Source: Nocardia amikacinitolerans NBRC 108937 (GTDB taxonomy: Bacteria > Actinomycetota > Actinomycetes > Mycobacteriales > Mycobacteriaceae). From it: a DNA stretch of 64,000 nucleotides. The stretch covers positions 1 through 64,000 of the forward strand of contig NZ_BDAU01000003.1 of assembly GCF_001612615.1 (NCBI RefSeq), read 5' to 3'. This document shows positions 35,705 through 44,794 of this stretch, piece after piece. Each line of letters begins with the position of its first letter. Position 1 is the stretch's first letter. The notes beneath the pieces were generated by a model. The model was not told where the DNA came from and ran no database searches. It was given only the letters and a program-made list of their open reading frames with translations. Made by a program: the position numbers and the translations under genes.

Positions 35705-37218
35705 GCGCCGATCGCGGCCGCGGCCGCTACGTGATGGCCATCGACCAGGGCACCACCTCCAGCCGCTCCATCCTGTACGACGCGGCGGGACAACTGGTTT
35801 CGATCGCCCAGCGCGAGCACCGGCAGCTGTACCCCGCCGCGGGACGGGTCGAGCACGACGCCGCGGAGATCCGCCGACACGTGGCGGCGCTGGTCGACCG
35901 GGTGATCGCCAAGGCGGGCGTCGCCGCCGACCAGGTGGTGGCGATCGGCATCGCCAACCAGCGCGAGACGACGGTGCTGTGGGACAGGGAGACCGGCTTG
36001 CCCGTAGGCAACGCGATCGTCTGGCAGGACACCCGCACCGAAGAACTCGTCGGCAGGCTCGCCCGGCGACCCGAGGCCGAGGAGGTGGTCCAGCGCTGCG
36101 GACTGCCGCTGCTGAGTTACTTCGCGGCGCCGCGCATCCGGTGGCTGCTCGACCGCGACGAGCGGCTGCGCGAGCGCGCCGAAAACGGTGCGGTGCTGTT
36201 CGGCACGATGGACAGCTGGCTGATCTGGAACCTCACCGGCGGCCCGCGCGGCGGCGTGCACGTCACCGACGTCACCAACGCCGGGCGCACCATGTTGATG
36301 AATCTCGCCACCCTGGACTGGGACGACCGGCTGCTCGACTTCTTCGGCATTCCGCGCGCGATGCTGCCCGAGATCCGTTCCAACGCCGAGGTCTACGGCC
36401 ACACCGCGGCGGGCATCCCGATCGCGGCCGCGCTCGGCGACCAGCAGGCGGCGCTGTTCGGCCAGACCTGTTTCGCCGCGGGCGAGGCCAAATGCACCTA
36501 CGGCACCGGCAGTTTCCTGCTCACCAACACCGGGACCACACCGGTGCGCTCCACCCACGGGCTGCTCACCACAGTGGCGTTCCAGATCGACGGCGAGCCC
36601 GCTCGCTACGCGCTGGAAGGGTCGATGGCCGCCACCGGGACGCTGGTGCAGTGGCTGCGCGACCGGCTCGGTCTGATCGACGCCGCGCCCGAGATCGAAA
36701 CGCTCGCAAGCACTGTCGAGGACAACGGCGGCTGCTACGTGGTGCCCGCGTTCTCCGGCTTGTTCGCGCCGCGCTGGCGCGCCGAGGCGCGCGGCGTGAT
36801 CGCGGGGCTCACCTCCTACATCACCAAAGGGCATCTGGCCCGCGCGGTGCTCGAGGCGACCGCGTGGCAGACCAGGGAGGTGGTCGACGCGATGAACGCC
36901 GACACCGGCTACGCGCTGACCGAACTGCGCGTCGACGGCGGCATGACCTCGAACAACCTGCTGATGCAACAGATCTCGGACGCGCTGGGGGTGCCGGTGG
37001 AGCGGCCGCTGTTCTCCGAGACGGTGTCCCTCGGCGCGGCATACGCCGCGGGCCTCGCCGTTGGATTGTGGCCCGATATGACGGGTCTGCGCCGCAACCG
37101 CCGCACCGCGAGCCGGTGGCTGCCGACCATGCCCGAGCAGCGGCGGGACCGGGAGTACCGCCGCTGGTCGCGGGCCGCCGAACTCACCTACAACTGGAAC
37201 GAACCGGGCGAAGCGTGA
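35701..37218 (+). CDS. glpK: Glycerol kinase, copy 2
   Basis: 505-aa FGGY kinase, start overlapping the regulator stop (ATGA). It keeps [53 protein letters not shown] and DGGMTSNNLLMQQ, so it should be active. It resembles copy 1 throughout but differs in many positions, for example a longer N-terminal leader ([10 protein letters not shown]) and CTYGTGSF for NTYGTGNF. Being co-transcribed with the regulator, it may be made at lower or different levels than copy 1. Another polyol as substrate is possible. Confidence 0.92.
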   Translation: MSADRGRGRYVMAIDQGTTSSRSILYDAAGQLVSIAQREHRQLYPAAGRVEHDAAEIRRHVAALVDRVIAKAGVAADQVVAIGIANQRETTVLWDRETGLPVGNAIVWQDTRTEELVGRLARRPEAEEVVQRCGLPLLSYFAAPRIRWLLDRDERLRERAENGAVLFGTMDSWLIWNLTGGPRGGVHVTDVTNAGRTMLMNLATLDWDDRLLDFFGIPRAMLPEIRSNAEVYGHTAAGIPIAAALGDQQAALFGQTCFAAGEAKCTYGTGSFLLTNTGTTPVRSTHGLLTTVAFQIDGEPARYALEGSMAATGTLVQWLRDRLGLIDAAPEIETLASTVEDNGGCYVVPAFSGLFAPRWRAEARGVIAGLTSYITKGHLARAVLEATAWQTREVVDAMNADTGYALTELRVDGGMTSNNLLMQQISDALGVPVERPLFSETVSLGAAYAAGLAVGLWPDMTGLRRNRRTASRWLPTMPEQRRDREYRRWSRAAELTYNWNEPGEA

Positions 37219-37345
37219 ACCGCCCGCGTGGCGCGACGGCGCGTCGGTATGCCGTCCGCCACACCGACGCTACGGTGCTGGAAGCAAGGCTCGAATTCGT
37301 CCGGTACATCGCGTCGCCGCATCGGCGCCCACCGAGGAGGGGCAG

Positions 37346-37729
37346 TTGCTCACCGTCGTCCAGATACTCGCCGTGCTCTCGGCGCTGCTGCACGGCTACA
37401 TCTTCGTGCTCGAGTCGCTGCGATTCGCCGAGCCGAAGGTGTACGCGGGGACGTTCCACGTCGAGCGCGAGGATCTCACGGCCGTCCAGCCATGGGCCTT
37501 CAACCAGGGCTGGTACAACCTGTTCCTCGCGATCGGCACGTTGATCGGCGCGCTGCTGCTGCCCACGCTCCCCCAGGCGGGCTGGGCGCTGCTGCTGATC
37601 GGTTGCGGTTCGATGATCGCCGCCGCCGGCGTCCTGGTGGCGAACGACCGGCGTTTCGTCAAAGCCGCCCTGATCCAGGGGACGCTGCCCGCACTCGCGC
37701 TGATCACGGGCCTCACCACCCAGCTCTGA
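37346..37729 (+). CDS. DUF1304 small membrane protein
   Basis: 127-aa protein with four hydrophobic segments (about residues 3-22, 50-72, 78-97 and 105-125) and the DUF1304 features HGYIFVLES near the N-terminus and FNQGWYNLFLAIG in the middle. TTG start at 37346 follows GAGGAGGGG; no ATG or GTG nearby gives a better start. Function is unknown in the family. It is alone between the glycerol block and the conservon and ends at a strong hairpin. Confidence 0.82.
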   Translation: MLTVVQILAVLSALLHGYIFVLESLRFAEPKVYAGTFHVEREDLTAVQPWAFNQGWYNLFLAIGTLIGALLLPTLPQAGWALLLIGCGSMIAAAGVLVANDRRFVKAALIQGTLPALALITGLTTQL

Positions 37730-37733
37730 ACGC

Positions 37734-37762
37734 GGGGAGGGCGCACCGAAGCGGCCCTCCCC
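37734..37762. terminator. Bidirectional terminator, DUF1304/conservon
   Basis: Perfect 9-bp stem GGGGAGGGC with GCCCTCCCC around an 11-nt loop, just after the DUF1304 stop and before the convergent P450 stop. Confidence 0.7.
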
Positions 37763-37769
37763 CAACCGG

Positions 37770-38993
37770 TTACGGGTTCAGATGCACCGGAAGGCGGCGG
37801 TGGCCGTTGGAGATGAAGCTGGGCACCGAGCCCAGCTCTCCCGGCTCGACGGCCAGTTCCATCTTCGGGAACCGCGCGAAGATCGCGGGCAGCGAGACGG
37901 CGGCCTCCATGCGGGCCAGCGGAGCGCCGAGGCAGTGGTGCGCGCCGTAGCCGAAGGCGAGGTGCTCCTTGTTCGCGCGGTGCACGTCGAACTCGTCGGC
38001 GGTGTCGCCGTGCAGCTTCGCATCCCGGTTGGTCGCCACGTAGGACGCCAGGATCGGCTCGCCCTTGGCGATGCGCGCACCATCGAGTTCGATGTCGTCG
38101 ACAGCGAAACGCAGCGGGAGGTGCGCGACCGGAGCCTCGAACCGCAGCGCCTCCTCGATCAGATCGCTCCAGGCGGCCCGCTCCTCGACCACCTCGGCGC
38201 GCTGCTCGGGCCGGGTCAGCAGCGCGTAGATCGCCTGGTCGAGCAGGTTCACCGTGGTCTCGTGGCCCGCGCTGATGACGAGCAGCAGCGTGTCGATCAG
38301 CTCCTGCTCGGTGAGCTGGGCGCCGTCCTCCTCGTCGCGGTGCGAGATGAGCAGGCTGGTCATGTCGTCGCCAGGGTGCTCGCGCCGGTAGGCGACGAGT
38401 TCACCGAGGATCCGGTACATCTCCATGTAGTTGGCCTGCGACTGCTCGGGAGTGAGCGAGGTGTCGAAGATGCCGTCCACGCAGGTGCGCAGTCCGGCGT
38501 TCAGCGAATCCGGCACACCCATCAGCTCCGAGATCACCTGGATCGGCAGCGGATACGCGAAACCGTCGCGCAGGTCGACGGGTTCACCCGCCGGAGCCGC
38601 GGCGAGTTCGTCGAGCAGTGCCGCGGTGATGGCCTCGATCCGCGCGCGCATGGCCTCGGTGCGGCGATGGGTGAACGCGGGCGCAACCAGTTTGCGTAGC
38701 CGCCGGTGGTCGACGCCGTAGGCGGTGAACATGTTGTTCACCGCGACCCAGAGGAACAGCGGCCAGTCCTGCGGGATCTCGCCGTTGATGAACGCGGGCC
38801 AGTGCTGGCTCGCGTCCTTGGACACCCGAGGGTCGACGAGCAGCTTCTTCAACAGTTCGGCATCGGTCACCGACCACGCCCGCACACCGCCAGGCAACTC
38901 GACGAGCACGACCGGCCCGCGCTCGCGGATACGCGCGGACTCACCCTGGATATCGGCGCCGGTCGGATCGAGGACAAGGGGCTGACTGTCCAT
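37770..38993 (-). CDS. Cytochrome P450, CYP154-like, last gene of the conservon
   Basis: 407-aa P450 with all landmarks: oxygen-binding AGHETT (242-247), K-helix EALR (281-284) and heme loop [10 protein letters not shown] with Cys354. The N-terminal [10 protein letters not shown] and [14 protein letters not shown] segments are typical of CYP154-type enzymes; CYP154 members of Nocardia and Streptomyces hydroxylate steroids or other lipophiles. It follows the unusual CYP157-like gene by 13 bp; CYP157-CYP154 pairs are known at the end of conservons in Streptomyces. The substrate is not known. Electron-transfer partners are not encoded nearby. Confidence 0.9.
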   Translation of the reverse strand: MDSQPLVLDPTGADIQGESARIRERGPVVLVELPGGVRAWSVTDAELLKKLLVDPRVSKDASQHWPAFINGEIPQDWPLFLWVAVNNMFTAYGVDHRRLRKLVAPAFTHRRTEAMRARIEAITAALLDELAAAPAGEPVDLRDGFAYPLPIQVISELMGVPDSLNAGLRTCVDGIFDTSLTPEQSQANYMEMYRILGELVAYRREHPGDDMTSLLISHRDEEDGAQLTEQELIDTLLLVISAGHETTVNLLDQAIYALLTRPEQRAEVVEERAAWSDLIEEALRFEAPVAHLPLRFAVDDIELDGARIAKGEPILASYVATNRDAKLHGDTADEFDVHRANKEHLAFGYGAHHCLGAPLARMEAAVSLPAIFARFPKMELAVEPGELGSVPSFISNGHRRLPVHLNP

Positions 38994-39006
38994 CGGGGCA
39001 CTCTCC

Positions 39007-40257
39007 TTAATACAGATTCAGCGGCGGGGATTTCGGGAAGGTGACCGGAAGGGACACCAGAGCGCGATGGAAAGGCCCCGGCCGCCAAGCCAATTGATCG
39101 ACCGGCACCGCTAGTCGTATTTCGGGTAGCGCGTCGAGCAGCTGGTCGATCGCGTCCTGCGCGATCAGGTAGGCCGCCGACTTCGCCGGGCACGCGTGCG
39201 GACCCGTGCTCCACGCCAGATGCGAACGGTTGTCGGTGTAGTCGCCCGCGTCGATCGCCGGATCGTTGTTGCACGCCGACATGCCGATGACCACCGGCTG
39301 GTGCGCGGGCAGCCAGGTGTTGTCGATCAGGATGGGCTGCTTCGGATACGAGACGCAGTAGTTGGCCATCGGCGGGTCGGTGAACAACACCTCGTCCAGC
39401 GCGTCGCGGGTGGAGAGGCTGCCGCCCAACAGGTTTCCGGCGAACCGGTCGTCGGTGAGCATGAGCAGCAGCGTGTTGACGATCAGGTTCTGCTCCGGCT
39501 CGATGCCCGCGCCGTACAGGGTGACCAGCTGGTGGATCATCTCCACGTCGTCGAGCCCGACCGGGTGGCCGATCAGCCGGGAGACGATGTCGTCGCCGGG
39601 CTCCTTGCGTTTGCGGGTGGTCAGCTCGAGCAGGGCGTCGGTGAGCATCGCGTTCCCCTTGTCCGCGTTCACGCCCTCGAAGATGGCGGCCATGCCGGTG
39701 GCCACCTGCTGGCCGATATCGGCTGGGCAGCCGAGCATCTCGTTGAGCACGGCGAACGCGAGCGGGAAGGCGTACTGGCTGATCAGGTCCGCCGCGCCGT
39801 CGGCGCAGAAGGCGTTGATCAGCGGGACGGCGACCTTCTCGATCGTGGCGTGCATGGCGTGCAGATCGACGCCGGAGACCGCGGCGAGGTTGGCCTGCCG
39901 GTAGCGCGTGTGCTCGAGACCGGCGCTGCGCAGCGCGTTGGGGCGCCATTCCAGCATCGGCAGGATCGGGCATTCGCCGGGCACGTTCTGCTGCCAGGCG
40001 CGCGGGTCGGCCGGAAAGTGCTCGGGATCGTTGAGGATTCGCAGCGCGGTGTGGTACCCGATCACCAGGGTCGCTGGGATGCCGGGCGCCAGCTCGACCG
40101 GCGCGAGCGAGCCGTACTTGCGACGCATCTGCCGGTAGGCGCCGTGCGGGTCGGCGGCGAACTCCTCGGTGTACAGCGGCACCCTCGGGCCGTCGGTGTC
40201 GATCGGCGAGCCGTGCGGGACGGGGCAGACACCGGCGGCCGCCGCGTGCTGAGGCAT
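39007..40257 (-). CDS. Cytochrome P450, CYP157-like, lacking the EXXR arginine
   Basis: 416-aa divergent P450. The heme loop is [12 protein letters not shown] with Cys356. In the K helix the expected EXXR reads EVLF (289-292), so the arginine is missing, and the I-helix reads [10 protein letters not shown] without the usual Thr. Loss of EXXR is a published trait of CYP157 proteins, which sit in conservons. It may act with the CYP154-like partner or have a non-classical role. ATG at 40257 lies 2 bp after the stop of the GTPase gene; an in-frame TTG six bases earlier is possible. Confidence 0.88.
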   Translation of the reverse strand: MPQHAAAAGVCPVPHGSPIDTDGPRVPLYTEEFAADPHGAYRQMRRKYGSLAPVELAPGIPATLVIGYHTALRILNDPEHFPADPRAWQQNVPGECPILPMLEWRPNALRSAGLEHTRYRQANLAAVSGVDLHAMHATIEKVAVPLINAFCADGAADLISQYAFPLAFAVLNEMLGCPADIGQQVATGMAAIFEGVNADKGNAMLTDALLELTTRKRKEPGDDIVSRLIGHPVGLDDVEMIHQLVTLYGAGIEPEQNLIVNTLLLMLTDDRFAGNLLGGSLSTRDALDEVLFTDPPMANYCVSYPKQPILIDNTWLPAHQPVVIGMSACNNDPAIDAGDYTDNRSHLAWSTGPHACPAKSAAYLIAQDAIDQLLDALPEIRLAVPVDQLAWRPGPFHRALVSLPVTFPKSPPLNLY

Positions 40258-40259
40258 TG

Positions 40260-40865
40260 TCAAAGTCGGGACTCCAGACGGTGGAACAGGAATTCGACGA
40301 GCGTGATGAGCGATTGCAGACACGTGCCTCGATGCCGCGCGTCCAGCGTGGTCAGTGGTGTGCCCTCGGCGAGGTCCAACGCGTCGCGGACCTCGTCGAG
40401 GGGGTACTGCTTGGCGCCCTCGAACTGATTGACCGCCACCGAATACGGCACGCCGCGTTCCTCGAGCACCGAGAGGACTTCGTCGGCCTTCTCGATGCGC
40501 CGGGTGTCGACCAGTACAAGGGCGCCGAGCGCGCCGCGGGCCAACTCCTCCCACAGCGGCACGAAGCGCTGCTGCCCGGGTGTACCGAAAAGGTATAGCG
40601 CCAGTTGCGGATTCAGCGTGATACGACCGAAGTCCATCGCGACGGTGGTCTGCGTCTTGCCGGGCAGACCGGCCATGTCGTCGACACCGATACTCGCCTC
40701 GGTGATGGTCTCCTCGGTGCGCAACGGCTTGATCTCCGAGACGCTGCTGACGAAGGTCGTCTTGCCGACACCGAAATTGCCCGCCACCAGCAATTTGACC
40801 GATCGGGTCACGGTCTCCGGCACATAGTCGACGACTCGCTCAGGCCGAGAGAGCGCGGAGCCCAT
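40260..40865 (-). CDS. Conservon GTP-binding protein (CvnD-like)
   Basis: 201-aa small GTPase-like protein. P-loop GNFGVGKTT (about 29-37), switch-region DFGRITL for the DxxG strand, FGTPGQQRFVPLW, and NQFEG in place of NKxD. It is the fourth gene of the cvnA-B-C-D set and overlaps the DUF742 gene by 26 bp. In Streptomyces, Cvn proteins form a membrane-linked complex in which CvnD binds and hydrolyses GTP; the overall set has been likened to eukaryotic G-protein-coupled signalling. Confidence 0.9.
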   Translation of the reverse strand: MGSALSRPERVVDYVPETVTRSVKLLVAGNFGVGKTTFVSSVSEIKPLRTEETITEASIGVDDMAGLPGKTQTTVAMDFGRITLNPQLALYLFGTPGQQRFVPLWEELARGALGALVLVDTRRIEKADEVLSVLEERGVPYSVAVNQFEGAKQYPLDEVRDALDLAEGTPLTTLDARHRGTCLQSLITLVEFLFHRLESRL

Positions 40866-41190
40866 TCAGTACCTCCTCCAAAAGGGCTATCTCCGGCAGG
40901 TTCTCGGCCGGGGTTGGCGTGGTCAACTGGCCGCCGTCCATGAGATCGGCTACGACGATCTTCACCACGGACGGCGGCAGGTCCAGGTAGGCGGCGATCT
41001 CGGCGATGGACAGCACGCCGCGCCCGCTGCACAGGTTCATCACGCGGCGTGCGTCCGGGCTCGCGCCGGGCGCCGGGGCCAGCGCCGCGACGACGAGCGT
41101 GACCAGATCCAGTTCGCGCGTGGGACGCGAACGCCCGCCGGTGCGCACATAAGCCCGAACCAGGTCGGGGTCGCGGCGGGACCTGGTCAT
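40840..41190 (-). CDS. Conservon DUF742 protein (CvnC-like)
   Basis: 116-aa protein of the DUF742 family: RDPDLVRAYVRTGGRSRP at the start, a winged-helix-like CSGRGVLSIAEIAAYLDLPPSVVKIVVADLM region, and LLEEVLNGLRAL at the end, all quoted here in parts. The start overlaps the roadblock stop (ATGA) and the end overlaps the GTPase gene, so all are translationally coupled. It is a partner of the conservon complex; its exact role is unknown. Confidence 0.92.
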   Translation of the reverse strand: MTRSRRDPDLVRAYVRTGGRSRPTRELDLVTLVVAALAPAPGASPDARRVMNLCSGRGVLSIAEIAAYLDLPPSVVKIVVADLMDGGQLTTPTPAENLPEIALLEEVLNGLRALSA

Positions 41191-41618
41191 GACAGGCTGC
41201 TGTCTGTCCTCTGCCGCGACTGGCTGCCGAGTTCGTGCCCGACGCGCCCGGCCAGTTCGTTCATCCGGTGCGCGATGAGGCTGACGTCGATGTCCGCCGT
41301 GGTGGAGACGCCGAGCAGGGCGCCCTCGCCCGCGGCGGTGATGAAGATCATCCCGTCGTCGTATTCGGTCATGTTCTGGCGCAGGCCGGTTTCCGGTCCG
41401 CCGCAGAACTCGCCGAGCGCCTTGCCAAGGGACCGCAAACCGGAGGCGGCCGCGGCGAAACGTTCGGCGTCGTCGCGGGCGATGCCCTTCGAGTGCGCGA
41501 TGCGCAGCCCGTCATCGGACAGCAGGACCGCGAACCGGACGCCTGGAATGCTGAGATCCTCGAGTAGCCAGCCGAGCTTGTTGCTGCTGTCGGCCACGGC
41601 GGTAGTCGGTGTGCCCAT
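41187..41618 (-). CDS. Conservon roadblock/LC7 protein (CvnB-like)
   Basis: 143-aa protein with one roadblock/LC7 domain: LGWLLEDLSIPGVRFAVLLSDDGL at the start and GALLGVSTTADIDVSLIAHRM later, both family hallmarks (quoted in parts). These domains act as scaffolds or GTPase-activating partners for small GTPases such as CvnD. ATG at 41618 overlaps the kinase-like gene's stop (ATGA); the frame continues upstream inside that gene but is then basic and non-homologous. Confidence 0.92.
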   Translation of the reverse strand: MGTPTTAVADSSNKLGWLLEDLSIPGVRFAVLLSDDGLRIAHSKGIARDDAERFAAAASGLRSLGKALGEFCGGPETGLRQNMTEYDDGMIFITAAGEGALLGVSTTADIDVSLIAHRMNELAGRVGHELGSQSRQRTDSSLS

Positions 41619-42997
41619 CAAGATGTCATCCCTTCCGTGTGTTCGGCGGCGGCGGCGCGGCCGCTCTTGGAACCGGTGTGCCATGCGGCGGCGATCTCCG
41701 GCCTCGCTGGCGCGGGGTCGCCGGAAGTCCTTGCGCGCGTGCCGATCGCGGGCGCCACCGCGCGGCGCCGCCGCTTCGGTAGGCCGCCCTCGGTGATCTC
41801 GTGCACCGTGAACTCGGTGTCCTCCGGCTCCTCCGCGCGCGGCGCTGGCGCCGGTTCGGGCGCAGGCGCGGGCGCCTCGGCCGGAGCGGCTGCTGTCGTC
41901 TTGTCGCCTCCGCTCGGAGCGGCGAGCAGGGCCTCGGGGATGTACACCATCGCGCGCATGCCTCCGTAGGCGTTGGGCCCGTCGATGTAGACCGTGAACC
42001 CGTAGCGACGCGCGAGCGCGGCGACACCGGGGAAACCGACCTTCGGCGACGGACCGAGCTGGTGGATGTCGACCGGGCGCTCGTTGGCGAGCACCTGCCT
42101 GGCCTCCTCCATCTGCTCGGCGTTCATCCGCACGCCCGCGTCATCGATGATGACGGTGACGCCGTGGTGTCCCTCCTGGAAGCTGACGTCCACGAAGGAG
42201 GTCGGCGGCGAGTAGCGCAGCGCGTTGTCGAGCAGGGTGGCCAGGGTGTGCACGAGCGGTTCCACCGCTCGGCTGACGACCACGCGGTCCAGCTGGGTGG
42301 TGCGCACCCGCAGGTAGTCGCGCACGCGGCCGGTGGCGCCGCCGACCACGTCGGTGAGCGACTGCGCGGGCCAGCGCCTGCCTGGCAGACCGCCACACAC
42401 GATCACGTAGGACTGCGCCTGGCGGATCATCTGCTGGACGGTGTGGTCGATCCGGGTGAGCGTGGCGTACACGTCGTCGTTGCGGTGCTGGCGCAGCGCG
42501 GCGCTGACCACCTGGCTGACGTCGGCGCCGAGGCTGACCACGGAGGTGCCGAAGGAGCGCACCGCGCCGCTGGTCGCGTCGCGCGCGGCGGCGCCGACCT
42601 CGGCGCGCACCGCCTCCTCGGCGGCGTGGATCGCCTGTCTGGCGTGCGCGTCGGCCTCGGCCGCCGCCCGTTCCCTCGTCTCGGCCTGCACCATGCGCAG
42701 GTCGTCGGCGTAGCGATCGCCGATCCATTGCAGGCACTGGGCCAGCCGCGAATTCTGCAGCCCCGTCGGCACTTCGATCGTGCTTGTCGGCTGCTCGTAG
42801 CGTCGGACGGCGTCGGTGATCGCCGGCATGGTCTGCCCGGCGAAACGCTCCAGCGCCTCGTCACGCTTTCGCTGGTCCTCCAGTAGGGACTCGGCTCTGG
42901 CGCGCTCCCGGCGCAGCGCGGCGATCGTGTAGACGACCGCGACGACAAGCACCGTGGCGAGGATCCATGGAAGTAATACGGCGATATCCAGATTCAT
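41618..42997 (-). CDS. Conservon sensor histidine-kinase-like protein (CvnA-like)
   Basis: 459-aa membrane protein. One membrane segment (about 7-27, LLPWILATVLVVAVVYTIAA), a coiled-coil region (about 30-160), then a GHKL ATPase domain: LLDNALRYSPP (N box) and DDAGVRM (G1-like); the G2 region GPSPKVGFPGVAALARRYG is atypical. The C-terminal 130 residues are Pro/Ala-rich and disordered. CvnA proteins look like histidine kinases but lack a clear phospho-acceptor His and are thought to signal through CvnB-D. It is the first gene of the six-gene operon. Confidence 0.92.
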   Translation of the reverse strand: MNLDIAVLLPWILATVLVVAVVYTIAALRRERARAESLLEDQRKRDEALERFAGQTMPAITDAVRRYEQPTSTIEVPTGLQNSRLAQCLQWIGDRYADDLRMVQAETRERAAAEADAHARQAIHAAEEAVRAEVGAAARDATSGAVRSFGTSVVSLGADVSQVVSAALRQHRNDDVYATLTRIDHTVQQMIRQAQSYVIVCGGLPGRRWPAQSLTDVVGGATGRVRDYLRVRTTQLDRVVVSRAVEPLVHTLATLLDNALRYSPPTSFVDVSFQEGHHGVTVIIDDAGVRMNAEQMEEARQVLANERPVDIHQLGPSPKVGFPGVAALARRYGFTVYIDGPNAYGGMRAMVYIPEALLAAPSGGDKTTAAAPAEAPAPAPEPAPAPRAEEPEDTEFTVHEITEGGLPKRRRRAVAPAIGTRARTSGDPAPARPEIAAAWHTGSKSGRAAAAEHTEGMTS

Positions 42998-43542
42998 CAG
43001 TTCTCTCGTCGTTGACGGGACCGAGCCTCCCCCCGATGCACCGCCCCCGTTAAGGTCCCCGTCCGAACCCGCACCCTGCCACCACAGATCTCCGTCTTGT
43101 CTTTCCTAACGACACCGATCGTGTGACGCCTGATCGGATCCATTGCGCGTCGGAGTATCTGGCGCTCGCGGACAAGCACCACCGGAGGCTCACCGCTCAC
43201 CTCACAGTGCCCGCAGCGCAGGCGACCAGCGAATCGATCACCGACCGACCGGAGCAGTCCGACACGCCCAGAACCCGACGACTCGCCCACCCTAGCAGCA
43301 TCACAGCGAAGTCACGACGGATCCCGATGACGGGCTTCGCAATTCGTAGCAAAAAGCGCGGCGACGTCGGAAAACGCAAGCGGCGCATGTTAATGCGGGA
43401 GACGCGAACCCGCTGTTCGGAGCGAAATCGAACATCCTCAGCAGTCGTTGTTCGCTGAATTCGCAACGGCGCCATGGAACAACGGACAGAGGAGGCCACC
43501 ACCGGTGCCGAAGCCGGTCTGTCCAGCGGTTACGCTGACTCC
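42998..43542. other. 545-bp gap upstream of the conservon and a TetR gene
   Basis: No convincing gene on either strand. It must hold the conservon promoter (reading left) and the TetR promoter (reading right). The right third (about 43330-43470) is less GC-rich than its surroundings. I see no hairpin or long repeat. Open frames here lack ribosome sites and family features. Confidence 0.6.
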
Positions 43543-44136
43543 ATGACGGCCGAGACGGATTCCACTTCCGCTGCGCGGGAAAGGATCCTCGCCGCCGCCT
43601 ATCTGCTGTTCACCCGCCGCGGCATCCGCGATGTCGGCGTCGACGAGGTGATCGCGCGCGCGGGCATCGCCAAGGCGACGCTCTATCGGCACTTCCGCAC
43701 CAAGGACGATCTGGTGCTCGCCGTCCTGCGGCGCAGGGAGAAGCTGTGGACCTTCGGTTTCGTCGAGGAGCGTTCCCGGCTGCTCGGGCAGACACCCGAA
43801 GAGCGGTTGCTCGCCATCTTCGACGTCTTCGACGAGTGGTTCAACGGCCCGGACTTCGACGCGTGCACGTTCATCAACGTGCTGCTGGAGATGGGCGCCG
43901 AGCATCCGGCCGGGCGCGCGAGCATCGAACACCTGGACAACATCCGCGGTGTGGTGCGGGCCCGCGCGCAAAGCGCGGGTCTCCGCGAACCCGACGAGTT
44001 CGCCAGGTCATGGCACATCTTGATGAAGGGCTCGATCGTGTCCGCGGCGGAGGGCGATCGACAGGCCGCGCGCCGCGCTCGCGAGATGGCACGCGCCCTG
44101 ATCGCCGCCCACCGACCGGGGCAGAACTCGACCTAG
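43543..44136 (+). CDS. TetR-family regulator
   Basis: 197-aa protein with the TetR helix-turn-helix (RILAAAYLLFTRRGIRDVGVDEVIARAGIAKATLYRHF, in parts) in the first 60 residues and a helical C-terminal domain with a conserved FDACTFINVLLEMGAEHPAG stretch common in AcrR-like regulators. The ATG at 43543 gives the usual short leader; an ATG at 43474 lacks a ribosome site. Its stop overlaps the stop of the convergent YceI gene on a shared CTAG. Target is not obvious; YceI is a neighbour but convergent. Confidence 0.82.
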   Translation: MTAETDSTSAARERILAAAYLLFTRRGIRDVGVDEVIARAGIAKATLYRHFRTKDDLVLAVLRRREKLWTFGFVEERSRLLGQTPEERLLAIFDVFDEWFNGPDFDACTFINVLLEMGAEHPAGRASIEHLDNIRGVVRARAQSAGLREPDEFARSWHILMKGSIVSAAEGDRQAARRAREMARALIAAHRPGQNST

Positions 44137-44681
44137 CTCTGGAGACCGGCTTCGATCTCCAGCGTGAGGGTGACCTTGTCGCCGATGACCGCGCCGCCGT
44201 CCGGCAGCGGCATGTCGATGTCGAGGCCGAACTCGCGGCGGGAGACCACGGTCTTGGCCTCGAACCCGGCGACCGGCCCGTTGCCCATGCCCGGGTTCAC
44301 GCCGAGGAACTCCACGTTCAGCGAGACCGGCTTGGTGTTGCCGCGGATGGTGAACTCGCCGTCGACGACGAATTCCTCGCCGTTGACCCGGAATCCGGTG
44401 GACTTGAACGTCATCAGCGGGAACTGCTCGGCGTGGAAGAAGTCGGCGGTGCGCAGGTGGGCGTCGCGCTGCTCGTTGTCGGTGGTCAGCGAGTTCACCC
44501 GGATCTCGGCCTCGGCCGACGCGGCGCCGTCCTCACCGATGACGAGCTTGCCCTCGAAGTCGGTGAAACGGCCGCGGACCTTGCTCACCATCAGGTGGCG
44601 TACCGAGAAGCCGACGGTCGAGTGGGCGGGGTCGATGACCCAGGTGCCCGCGGTCAGTCCCTTGGCGATGGCGGTGGTCAT
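44133..44681 (-). CDS. YceI-family lipid-binding protein
   Basis: 182-aa protein with the lipocalin-like YceI barrel: GTWVIDPAHSTVGFSVRHLMVSKVRGRF at the start, SLTTDNEQRDAHLRTADFFHAEQFP in the middle and KVTLTLEIEA at the end (in parts). Members bind polyisoprenoids or similar lipids. There is no signal peptide, so this is a cytoplasmic type as in many actinobacteria. An imperfect palindrome with GAAATTTC at its core (44696-44713) lies just upstream of the start. Confidence 0.93.
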   Translation of the reverse strand: MTTAIAKGLTAGTWVIDPAHSTVGFSVRHLMVSKVRGRFTDFEGKLVIGEDGAASAEAEIRVNSLTTDNEQRDAHLRTADFFHAEQFPLMTFKSTGFRVNGEEFVVDGEFTIRGNTKPVSLNVEFLGVNPGMGNGPVAGFEAKTVVSRREFGLDIDMPLPDGGAVIGDKVTLTLEIEAGLQS

Positions 44682-44695
44682 GATGGTCTCCTTCG

Positions 44696-44713
44696 GTTGG
44701 TAGAAATTTCAAC
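44696..44713. promoter_or_regulatory. Candidate operator before yceI
   Basis: GTTG-N10-CAAC with palindromic core GAAATTTC (44703-44710), about 15 bp before the YceI start on the minus strand. Such AT-rich palindromes are typical MarR or TetR sites; the regulator is unknown. Confidence 0.4.
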
Positions 44714-44794
44714 TAGTACGGCAGTCGGGTGCGACATCCTCGGCGTCACCCGGTGTTCTTGCGCACCAGGCTGGTGCGCAACGACTTTCTCGGG

